Origin: Valencia hispanica
Taxonomy: Eukaryota > Chordata > Actinopteri > Cyprinodontiformes > Valenciidae
Direction of reading: 5' to 3'
Length of the DNA stretch: 64,000 nt
Assembly: GCA_963556495.2 (NCBI GenBank)
Contig: OY747712.1
Location: 14,044,235-14,108,234, forward strand
Made by a program: the position numbers and the translations under genes. Each line of letters opens with the position of its first letter. The stretch's first letter is position 1. This document shows positions 54,776 through 64,000 of the stretch, piece after piece. The notes beneath the pieces were generated by a model that saw nothing but the letters and a program-made list of their open reading frames with translations, was not told the DNA's origin and did no database searches.

Positions 54776-56519
54776 CAATTTTTTTTTTTCACTGGGTAAA
54801 TGGGTTTAACTTCAAGGATGAATAAAAAAAAAAAGTTCATTGTGTGATTATGCTACTGTACTAAAAATATATAGATGTATATTAAGGCTCTTACACATCT
54901 TTTCCATGGGTGCCAACAAGTCGGTACGATAGCTTCTTGGATGCAGATTCCTCAACTTAAATGCAGTTTACTTACTGCTGTAATCCTGTGGTAGGCCACA
55001 AGTGAAAAATGATTAGTGCCAAACTGCCACTGAGGTTCCAGTGCGGTGTCTGTGCACCACCGCTGGGGTACTTTTAAAGCTAACAGCATGCTTTGTATAG
55101 ATAAGAAACCTACTCAGTGGAACCATAATGCATCGCTTGACAGTCTGACTTGCCCTTTATTTCCAAAAGCAATTGTGGGTCCATGGGTTGTCTCCATTAA
55201 TTCGTGGAAAGTCGTTTTAACAGTATGAATTAATAATGTGGTTGTGAGGGAGAGAAGAATTGCCGTTCCCTTTTATCGTAAACATACCTTTAATATTTTA
55301 TGTTTTTTTTTTCAAAGTGCCAATGAGCGCTTGTCATGCTCTGCAGCTGTACATGGTCACTGACAGGACGATGGAAATGTCATGAAGCGAAAGTTAAGGC
55401 AGAGTTTCATCTGCATCGTCAGATTAGGTTTGATGTTTTTGAATCAGAGTTCGGTTTAAGATGCACGTTTTTGTAAAATATGATGTGAAAAATATTTTTT
55501 CTCTCCTCTCTGTGCTACAGAGAAAACAGACTCCAGCAGCTATTATGTGGCTTCAAACATCTACATTACCTTCTCTGTATATGTTCACGTGTGCAATGTT
55601 GCTTTTCATCTGCTAGTGACAGAGCTGTCTGCTGACGTTACAGTCGGTGTTTCGTGTTGACCATCTGACAGCACCTCTATTGAAACTGCTTCGCTGTTGT
55701 GTACACAATCCCTTCAGCCAACACACACTCTGTCTCACAATTACAGTTTTCCTGATCAAACAGGCCGCTGTTTATGTGTTTACCGGCAGAGTTTGGGAGC
55801 GCAAACGTAATTATGAGCGTTCGCTTTCCCAAACATCTCATCTGAGGCCAGACCTGTCTTGAACAGGGAGAGGAAAACTCAACAAAGCGGATAAACAGAA
55901 TGGTGAAAGTAGTGATGAAGCAGGTCAGTGTGCTAAATCTGTACAAGGTCAACATATAGATCGGAGACAAAGTTAGATTCAAGTCAAGCTGAGAAATTCA
56001 CTGTTGTTTGGGTCAAATAGAATTGGCTTAATCATCACCGTTCTTCCAGCAGGTCCAAAAGGACCACTGTCTGGGCCATTTCTAGAGCCAAACTAATACC
56101 TGCCTTGGGGTATGTACTCGGATATGGCCCAGTAGAGTCATTGGGTGGGACTTGTGGTTAACTCGGGCTAATTGGTTGTAACACAGTGGAAAATGATATC
56201 GGCAGACTTCGCCAAACAACCGGCTTTTGTAAAACTGGAAGAATTGCTGGCGAAGCAGTTTCTAACAACATAGCAAGCAGAAACGCGGCAACCATCCCTG
56301 CTTCCTCCATTGTCAATCTTCTGTTGACGTCACTCACTGCTGAAACGGTTGCGATATGCTGACCAGTTGTCTTAGCAAAGTCAATAAAGGGACAATTTTG
56401 TATGAAGACACAACGGCTGAGAGGACTGAGCCAGTGAATTTTCCCTGTCACAATTTCTCCTCCCAGAACTTTCCCGGAACTCATCTATTGGAAACTAGCC
56501 TTTTGAGTCCTTAATTCTT
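54776..56519. other. No gene seen
   Basis: No exon could be supported, including for the gene that may start at 43831. A candidate acceptor at about 55520 (TCTGTGCTACAG) is followed by an open stretch without recognisable protein. Confidence 0.4.
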
Positions 56520-56760
56520 CTGTCTTTCCATCCGTTTTTCCTACCTCCCTTCTTTATATCATTCCTCTCCTCTTTGTGTCTTACCTGTTTTTTTTCCTCC
56601 TACCCTTCTTGGTGCCTTTATACTTCCTTTTCTTTCCTTTCTTGCACACCATTTACCCACCTTTGCACAGTATGTCCTTCCTTATTTCCTTGTGTCCTAC
56701 TTTCCTTCTTTATGTCGTTCATTCTCTCCTTTTTGTCCTTGTGTCATGAACTGATTTCAT
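56520..56760. repeat. Pyrimidine-rich tract
   Basis: TTCCTTCTTTATGTC/TTCCTACCTCCC-type sequence, probably a decayed simple repeat related in composition to the complement of 13693-14680. Confidence 0.5.
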
Positions 56761-56861
56761 CTCCCTGAGTTGGCGCAAATCTTCATACAGTATCGCTGGA
56801 TACACGCAAACACTCAGCTACTCCTCTTAATGCAGTGGCTCAGCTGAGTGATCATGGCTGA

Positions 56862-57044
56862 TTGTTCAGTGAGCTAGTGTCTAACTTGTCTAACATTTGG
56901 GTTACACAAGAAGTAGATCTAGAGAAGAGTGGTGTTATCTGCAGGGATTTTGCCTATGATCCAGATGAACAACAAAAGTTGAAGAAATTTTATAAGCAAC
57001 CTTTGGGTACAAAGTGGTGGGAGCAACAGGGTTGGGTACAACTA
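56862..57044 (+). other. Unidentified short open frame
   Basis: About 61 codons between stops, no ATG at the beginning. The C-terminal half has a protein-like composition: ICRDFAYDPDEQQKLKKFYK then QPLGTKWWEQQGWVQL. I do not recognise it. It could be an exon, with TTATCTGCAG at about 56941 as a possible acceptor, a transposon fragment, or chance. Confidence 0.25.
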
Positions 57045-57047
57045 TGA

Positions 57048-57619
57048 CGAAGGGACTTATGCTAATGTTATCTATTTAATTTTAGCAACTTAACGATAGA
57101 CCCGTTAAGGTATTTTGTTGGTCTAAATCCACGTTAAACATGTTCAACAGCACCCTCCAGCTGTGGGTACTAACTGACTCATGGAAACATCCAGCAGCAG
57201 ACCGCTCCATCAGGTAGTAAATGGTGAAGCGACGAAATGACCAGCGCACCCCTCCATTGCTTCTCTGTTCAGTATTTGGGAAATTAGCGGGTAATATGGC
57301 TAATAATTAACTGACTAAATATAACTAAACGGTGAACCCACACTGAAACTGAAAATTAGAGCAGAAACTAGTCAGAACCATTAGCAACCTCGGCTGCTAA
57401 CTGTAATAACATATGTTTTGCAGTTAATAAAATAAATGATTCCAACGTACATACTTCCATAAAGGATATCAACACACCTAAGTGTAATCTTTTCTAGTGT
57501 TTTGCAATACATCAAATAAACTATTCTTCCCTAAATGGGTGCTGAATTGCCTACTGCTTATTTGTTTTGCTACACAGTGACTCATACATAAGTGTAATTT
57601 TAGAGTCAAATTCAAGTCA
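57048..57619. other. No gene seen
   Basis: Unassigned. Confidence 0.45.
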
Positions 57620-57782
57620 TGTTTTTGAACCGTGGGAGGAAGTCGGAGTTCCCTGAAAGGACTCAGGCATGAATATGGAGAACATGTAAACTCAGTGTAG
57701 AAAGGCCTCAGGCATTCGGGATTCGAACCCAAAACCTTCTTCCTGGAAGGCAAAGGTGCAACCAACTACCACACTGTGGGTT
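57620..57782 (-). repeat. LINE/SINE 3' region fragment, minus strand
   Basis: TTTGAACCGTGGGAGGAAGT, GGAGAACATGTAAACTC, GGATTCGAACCCAAAACCTT and GGAAGGCAAAGGTGCAACCA correspond to the same blocks as at 30040-30180 and 60150-60300. Confidence 0.6.
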
Positions 57783-59944
57783 GTTAAAAAAAATTACCTG
57801 CAAATGTAATCAGTCCAGTTTCAGTATTGATTGGTTTCAGTTTTATCTTTTGCTTAATTTATCTCATACTTCCAACAACAAAATGCATTTATTACCTAAT
57901 TTTATGTATAGTTAAATGTCTTATCTTTACCCCTTACAAAATCTGCATTTTTATGAGATGTTTTTCTTTATTTTTGAGGTCTTTGGGAGATTTTCTAAAC
58001 CTTTAGTCCTTTAGTGCTTGCATCAAATAAATTCTAGTTTTGGATTGGACCAAATCTTTGGACCTAACTTTAAAGAAAGTCAGTGTCAGATTTTATGCGC
58101 TGATGAAACGTTTGGTGTGGAATGCTCTTTATTACTTTTAGATTCCTGCGTTATCTCCCAGTATTTGGTTTGGGCTGGCACCAGATCAAATATATATTCC
58201 AACCGTATGTTTTAAAAAAAATTATTTATTTCATGTATGAAGGCTTCAACCTCATGACATCTGATCCTGTCTCTGAATGCAACTCTGCTTTGTGTTCTAA
58301 TGTATTTGGGTGTTCGTGTTTCTGTGATGATACCTTTTACTCAGGAGGACAAAAGCCTGATTCAGCATTGAATGGGGACTTCTTCTGTAATCTGATGTCT
58401 GAAACAATGGCTGTTTATTTTCATGCTCAATGTAAAAATCCTCAGATGGGGAGTCATACAGCGAAATGGTCAGGAAGGCTGCGGTCAAGTTTCTGCAGGC
58501 GTGCAGAGGGAGCAGAGGCTTTAGAAACAACAAACATTATGGATGGAAACATCTTTAGACTTGTGACTATAAGAAGATGGGTAATGATGACATTAGTTGC
58601 AACAATTGCTGGATGTCAGATTTATTAAAAATGTAGTGGGTGGAGGACAGTAGGGTGTTTGACAAAGAAAAACGTGACTCATTCCCTCCTCCAGCATTCC
58701 AGCTAGAAAATCTTGACCTTCTCCCTCTAAAAAAGAAACATAAGAAATTTGATAAGCACTAATCATTAAATGGTTTCTCTGTTTGACATACTGTATCAAG
58801 TTTTCCTGCACAACTGAAACTAATCCCGGAGATAATCTGCAGATGTTTGCGAATTGCAAAAACATTGCACCCCCTCCTGCCATTTATCAGACTTTTTGTT
58901 AGTTTTTCATCGGCCTGTATCTGAGCATGGAGAAAAGCAGGAGGTGCACTTACTTCAGCGCCAAGGGAAAAACCGGAGCCAAGTCAAATGTCAATGAATG
59001 GGTCCATTGACTGTGCAAAGATAAATAAAAGCACCATTTTCAGCAGTAAAGTGTAATTTTTCAGTAGTTCAGCTGCTGAATTGTGTGACTTAGACGATAA
59101 CTCGTACGGCCGACTTGGTTGTAAACTCCGAGCTTGTTGATATAACGGCACAGACAAATTTTAGGAGGTCAGACTGAGTGTCCACATGTTACACAGAGTC
59201 ACTGTGTACTCCCCTCCTCGCCTCCTGACCTGAAAACTGTTCAAAGACTTGTCGCTGTTTATGCCATATTTTCTGCTTCCTTTGAGGTAATAACCTGTAA
59301 TTGAAACCATGAATTCTTGCCAGTGCCCCGCCTGAGTCATTCAGCAAAGAAAAAAACATACGGTGGACTTGGTCGATATGTGGGTGGTGTGGTACATTTC
59401 GCAAGTGTTAATTGACATTCAGTGAGTTGAAGATGTGAGCGGTTTAACTGGTAAAAACCTCCAGTCAGCACAGATGGTAGCTGGACTCAGGAAATGAGGT
59501 GGACTGAGGATCAATACATCAATTAATGGTTTTTTGGAAGTCATGTTTGCACTTAAGCGTTTTAACTTTCATCACAAAGAACAAAAGGCGTCCTCTATGT
59601 CCCTGGATGGGTCTGTTTGTACAGCATATAGTGCAGGGGTCTCATTAAGCAGTGAGTACTAATACATTCAGCGCCAAGATGCAACATTTGCGTTCATGCA
59701 TGATTTGCAGTAAGTGGTGTATAAAAACCAATACTCCGTCACACTGTTGTATCTACCTTTCAATCAAACGGCTTAAGAAGACACAATGCCACAGGAAATT
59801 AATGTTCTGGCATTGCCTTTCTATGCATTTGACTCTGTAACTGGAATTTATAGGAATTAACAGGAATTTTCACTAATGAATTTGGAATTGAAAGATTAAT
59901 GCTGGGCCTTTAACAGGGATTTTGAAAAAAAGTTGAGGAAAATA
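57783..59944. other. No gene seen
   Basis: The longest frame (58122-58628, 168 codons) has no recognisable motif and looks like chance. The rest is unassigned. Confidence 0.4.
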
Positions 59945-60302
59945 TATCTATCCATCTCCTAAGCCTGCTTATCCTCACAGGGTCGCAGGGGTGGAATGGT
60001 GTCTTTCTCCAGCGGTCAATGGGCAGGAGTTGGGGTCCACACTAAACAGGTCGCTCTTCCATCACAGGTCAACACAGATACACACAGGACAAACTACTAT
60101 ACACATTCACACCTAAGGACAATTTAGAGCGACATATTAACCTAACAGTCATGTTTTTTGACTGTGGGAGGAAGCAGGGTTACCTGAAGGTAACCCAGAC
60201 ATGCATGGGGAAAACATGTAAACTGCATGCAAAAACAAAAGATCCCAAGCCTGGACTCAAACCCAAGACCTTCCTGCTGCAAGGCAACAGTGCTGCATCT
60301 TG
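59945..60302 (-). repeat. LINE/SINE 3' region, minus strand
   Basis: TATCTATCCATCTCCTAAGC, CAGGGTCGCAGGGG, CACACCTAAGGACAATTTAG, TGACTGTGGGAGGAAGC and GCTGCAAGGCAACAGTGCTG in order; the longest copy of this family in the window. Confidence 0.65.
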
Positions 60303-62089
60303 ACTAAAGTATTAATGTTTTTATGCAAGTATGTTTGATTATTTCTAAGCTTTTTCTTAGTGTTGATGCTGTATTTTGTTTTTCTGGAGAAGTTGGAATT
60401 ACAGAGCTCCAGGTTAGGAAGTACAACAAGATTATCCTTCAAATTCCGACTGGAAATGTCAGAGCTTCCAGAGTCAAAGCCAGTGTAGTATTCATGTTTT
60501 TAGAGTAGATGTTTCAGATTTCTTGTGCCAAAGAATAGATAATAGTTTGCACTTTATCTTCATACTGTTTACTTTTGTTTTGCACTAAAAAGTTAATCGT
60601 ACCTTTTTTCTTTTTTACTGAAGTATTTACATTTTGTGTCTTATTCCTGCTGTAAAAAGAAAGATGTTTGTTGAATTATAGTTTACCATTTGCACTGAAA
60701 TTTTGATGTGATTTTGCTTAGTTTAATAAATAAAAAAACATTTGGTACTTTTTATTGCACTCTTAAAATTAGACTTGAAAATATAGGTACGGAATAAACT
60801 CTAAAGGTACCCAACTCTGTAAATGCAACACATAAATGAAACTGTTGTAATTAATGAATACCCATATTTTGTGAATTAGTAGAGAAAAGAAATATGGAGC
60901 CACCCTGTAGTTTGCATTTGCATTGCAAAATAAATACCTGCACAAGTTGAATTATGCAGGAGTCTGCAACAAATAAACTTTGTAGTTTAAGTTTGTGTCT
61001 TGAAGATGACATTTGTTATGGACTGGAGCTATATAAATAAACATAAATGACTTAAATTTCCTCCACTTACGCCGTTTTATTATTTCTAAATTTCAGTGAC
61101 TGTCTAAATCTGCTTATTTCCTTTATGGAGTCATGTTAGCATGTTTCATTAGGGGGGGCACCAATGAAACTTTGCTAGATCATATCCTGGCCCAATGAAT
61201 ATTTAGGTTTTATCACAGACTTCCTTTTTAATCCAGGCTTCCCAAACAAATGACTGCTTCTGTCTAGCCCAATTCAACCTTGTATTTTTCAGATCAGAGA
61301 TAGTGTATTTCTGTACCTAAATCCCATTTCCTTTAGCTGATGTTTTTAAAAATAATTTCCTCAGAAACATTGATTCCTTCTTCAATCCATTCATCTTTGT
61401 TGTGGATTTTTTTTATTTTCCAGACACATTGCTTTGAGTTTTGTATTGCAACACTTTGACGTCTTCTTTGGTCCCTCAGGATGCTTCCTTTTCACATCCT
61501 TCCCATTTTGTTTAAGCTTCAGATTTCAGACACAGCTGACTTGGCTTAACTAGCATCTTCTTCCACCCTACATAATGATTTACTTTGGTGAATGATTTTT
61601 ATCATCGTTTCCATCTTAGAGGCTCTGTCTTTTCTGTGCGATGCACATTAAAATTTGCTAGCACTTTCTTTAACTAGGCTTATTTGCATAATTGAAAAGT
61701 GATTGTTTTAGAAATGCAAATTGCTCCACAGACTGATATTTACTGGATACTTTATACTAGTTTACTTAACATATGTTGAGGGATGTGCTGAAGTGCCTAT
61801 CAGGGTTCTGGCCCTTTCACATTTACACAACAGGTTAAAGTAAAAAATCATCTGAATGCAAACAACCTAAGAAACTTTACTTGCCAATTGAAATGTTATC
61901 TTTCTAATTTATCTTAAACAGTAATGTTGTATTTGCAGCACCATGTTCCATAGTTTCAGTTAAACAAACAACACATTTCTAAAATTAAGTTATAAAAGAC
62001 AAGGTAGCCTATACAATATGTCTTTTATGGAAATGTGAACTGCTATGAGATCATTGCTTCACATCTTTTTGCTTTTACAAGTTCTCCCC
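60303..62089. other. No gene seen
   Basis: AT-rich, unassigned. Confidence 0.45.
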
Positions 62090-62770
62090 ATCGTTGGGTG
62101 TCTTTTCAGGGTACTCCTGCCTTCAAAAATACATTTTAAAACGCACATTCACACCCGTAAGCACGTCTACGCGTCAAATCGCTCAAACGGATGAAAGTTG
62201 ACGCTATAAAATTAAAACCCAGCTGCTTGCACACGTTGTAGTGTGCATCGGCGCATCAGCGCGTCACGTCCCGTAGTTGCCCTAACCGGGTTTGGCTAGC
62301 GTTAGCTAACATAACAAGAGAAAGAAAATATTTAACTGCTTACCTGGCCCTCCAATATCCTCTGACAACTTCCTCCAAATAAATCCGATCTCTTCCTTTC
62401 TTTGTAAAAAGACGAAGACGGGTCATACAATTCACGAAAATTACAGACAGCGACGATTAGTTGATCCTCAATTTTGAATGAATGACTTGCCGATCCATGT
62501 CAGTACAAAGAGTCCCTACGATTGGTTGACGCCCCGCGTTTGCTGCCCCAAAGTTCAGTTTTCCCAACTTCACGCACCAGCTGCTCCGACGGTCCGTCAA
62601 CGCGTCCGAGCAGCAGCTGCGTGGACACGCTGGCGCCGGCTGCGCCGATGCCGCAACTTGCTGCAGGGCAGCTTGACTCCCACTTGATGCGTAGGTACCA
62701 TAGACTTGCATGTAATCTAGCTGCCCTGCAGCCTGGACGTGCTGACCGGTGTGAACGAACCATAAGCCTT
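62090..62770 (-). mobile_element. Probable PIF/Harbinger derivative with MADF-like exon
   Basis: CpG-rich island in AT-rich surroundings. On the minus strand 62475-62344 reads IEDQLIVAVCNFRELYDPSS, then SFYKERK, and after one frame change IWRKLSEDIGGPG, up to a GTAAG donor at 62343. This is the start of a MADF (Myb/SANT-like) DNA-binding domain, which in fish often comes from the second gene of PIF/Harbinger transposons. A clear start codon is missing. The assignment to Harbinger is by association; I cannot define its inverted repeats. Confidence 0.45.
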
Positions 62771-63269
62771 AATTGATGTGTGTGTGAGACCTCTTTAAAC
62801 CCACTGCCAGATTGATCAGGTGCAACAAATGAGTGATCAAATTATTGTAAATTGGTAAATTTCCAGTAAAATCAATGTCCGATGTCCTCAGGTTAAATAT
62901 AGTTAAATAAACCAATACAAAATGTCTAAATTCATGAAATATTTTTTTAAATTAGAATTGGTCATTTTCTTCTTTTTCAAACACATTTTCTTCTAAACAG
63001 ACTCTAATACTGATCACAAACCTGCATTATGAGATGCATCAATATGCACAACAATGTACAGTATATCTACGCTTGGATATCTGCAAATGGGCATAATCCA
63101 TATAGTAAATATTTATATTTACTAAATCTATATATATTTATTTTTCGGATCTACAATGATTTAAAGACCCCTTTTCCACAAGAACTGCTGCTTTATTTGT
63201 TTCCTTGAAATAGTTTGTCTATTAAGCAGGTGAAAAATAAACTTCTTTTGTTTGTTTTTTTGAATCAGA
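62771..63269. other. No gene seen
   Basis: AT-rich, unassigned. Confidence 0.45.
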
Positions 63270-63347
63270 TTTTTTTGACCTACGGGCACTTTAGACTTGA
63301 TGATTTTGGCCCATGTGGCAAAAGAATTGACACCTCTGACCTAGGTG
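63270..63347 (+). repeat. hAT end fragment
   Basis: TTTGGCCCATGTGGCAAAAG, then AATTGACACCTCTGACCTAG resembles the common hAT terminus GGCCC...GAGTTTGACACCCCTG. Single end. Confidence 0.45.
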
Positions 63348-64000
63348 TTAAAAACCTGTGCATGACCCACTTGTGCACAAATCAGCTTACATTTATCCAT
63401 GAAACCAGTTGCATGTGCACTCCATGTTCCTTATCCTGTCAGCTCCTCATGGAAATGCTGCATTTAGGCTTGTTCCTCAATTCAATGCTTAATTATTTGA
63501 ATTTGGAAAGGCGTTTTAAAAAACACCTCATGGTTACTCAGCTATAAAACATAATCCTGCAAATGTTTGTAGATTTAAAATTTTACAAGTCATATATTCA
63601 GTTTTGTGCTGCATAAATATAAATACAAGATTCAAATGAGCTACTGAGGATCATTGACCTTCCTTCTTTTTCTTCTGGGGAAAACAATCAGTCTAGATGG
63701 GCCACAGGCTTATTCAACTGATGAAACAATAATTAAGTCTTTTTTTTTTATCTTTTACTGTTAACATAACTCCTTTTTAATTCAAAACTAACATCTGCCT
63801 CAGTTATGCCAACCAGTTTTGTTGAATATATATGATACATATATATTATTTTTATTGAACTAGTTTCTCTCAATATTTACCACTCAGGAACTCTCCTTAT
63901 GTGATTTATTTTACCCAGAAATAATTGTGTTGAAAGATTTCACAAATTGTATGCCCAACCCTTCCCCTAAAAATTCAACTTGAGTGTATAGTGTGTGTGT
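63348..64000. other. No gene seen
   Basis: AT-rich to the window edge, ending in a TG-rich stretch; nothing recognisable. Confidence 0.45.

Noticed and set aside
55520..55620. Possible second exon of the gene starting at 43831
   Set aside because: An acceptor-like site exists but the following frame has no recognisable protein and no convincing donor.
56158..56484. 108-codon minus-strand frame (with a MEEAGMVAAFLLAMLL segment)
   Set aside because: A hydrophobic stretch is present, but there is no family match I can name and no gene context.
58122..58628. 168-codon plus-strand frame
   Set aside because: Cys/Phe-rich, no motif, no splice or promoter context; length is within chance for a 64 kb window.

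Overview
The window looks like teleost fish nuclear DNA, probably from a spiny-rayed fish. It has spliced genes with long introns, no operons, and an AT-rich background. It is packed with teleost-type mobile elements: Tc1/mariner, hAT, TTAA-flanked elements, KDZ, copia, an LTR element with retrovirus-like features, Rex3/RTE-like, Rex1/L2-like and L2 LINEs, a tRNA-derived SINE, and several LINE/SINE tails.

Only one host gene is complete: ctsz (cathepsin Z/X) on the minus strand, with coding positions 25985 down to 21083. Six exons with usable splice sites join to exactly 903 nt, or 300 residues. A second host gene is suggested at 43480-43894 (plus strand): a CpG-rich leader, three short upstream ORFs and a signal-peptide exon ending at a GTGAGT donor. 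I could not find its later exons or name it.

Layout. 1-5243: a KDZ transposon exon, hAT debris and a GCTAAAATGCTAATGTTA-type tandem array with a ~1.5 kb higher-order duplication. 5244-8830: unclassified repeats, two LINE tails and a cluster of AGACGTCT motifs. 8880-10678: decayed copia pol with its 3' LTR. 11770-13690: Tc1 and L2 fragments, two of them fused in one reading frame. 13690-14680: purine-rich minisatellite, directly abutted by an LTR element (14681-16290, minus). 17979-19538: TTAA-flanked element holding a 167-bp foldback. 21083-25985: ctsz, with transposons in its introns. 27071-29099: 5'-truncated Rex3-like RTE with an open reverse transcriptase frame and target-site duplications. 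31944-33536: Tc1-like element split by a 336-bp repeat with a 10-bp duplication. 35354-36175: second TTAA-flanked element. 37326-38602: Tc1-like element with a long but damaged transposase. 38617-39150: degenerate ~42-bp minisatellite. 41176-42900: hAT and Tc1 remnants. 43480-43894: promoter and first exon. 46133-49139: duplicated MITE, tRNA-SINE, 200-bp inverted repeat and a broken LINE. 50286-50960: hAT-like MITE. 52210-64000: LINE/SINE tails, a MADF-like exon in a probable PIF/Harbinger derivative, and unassigned AT-rich sequence.

There is no functional cooperation between genes to describe: the window is one lysosomal protease gene and one gene start embedded in layered transposon history. 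I found no convincing new molecular system. The most informative points are nested insertions that can be dated relative to one another, two large inverted repeats, a transposase-LINE chimeric frame, and multi-scale tandem arrays. Family names for decayed repeats rest on remembered motifs and need a repeat-library search.
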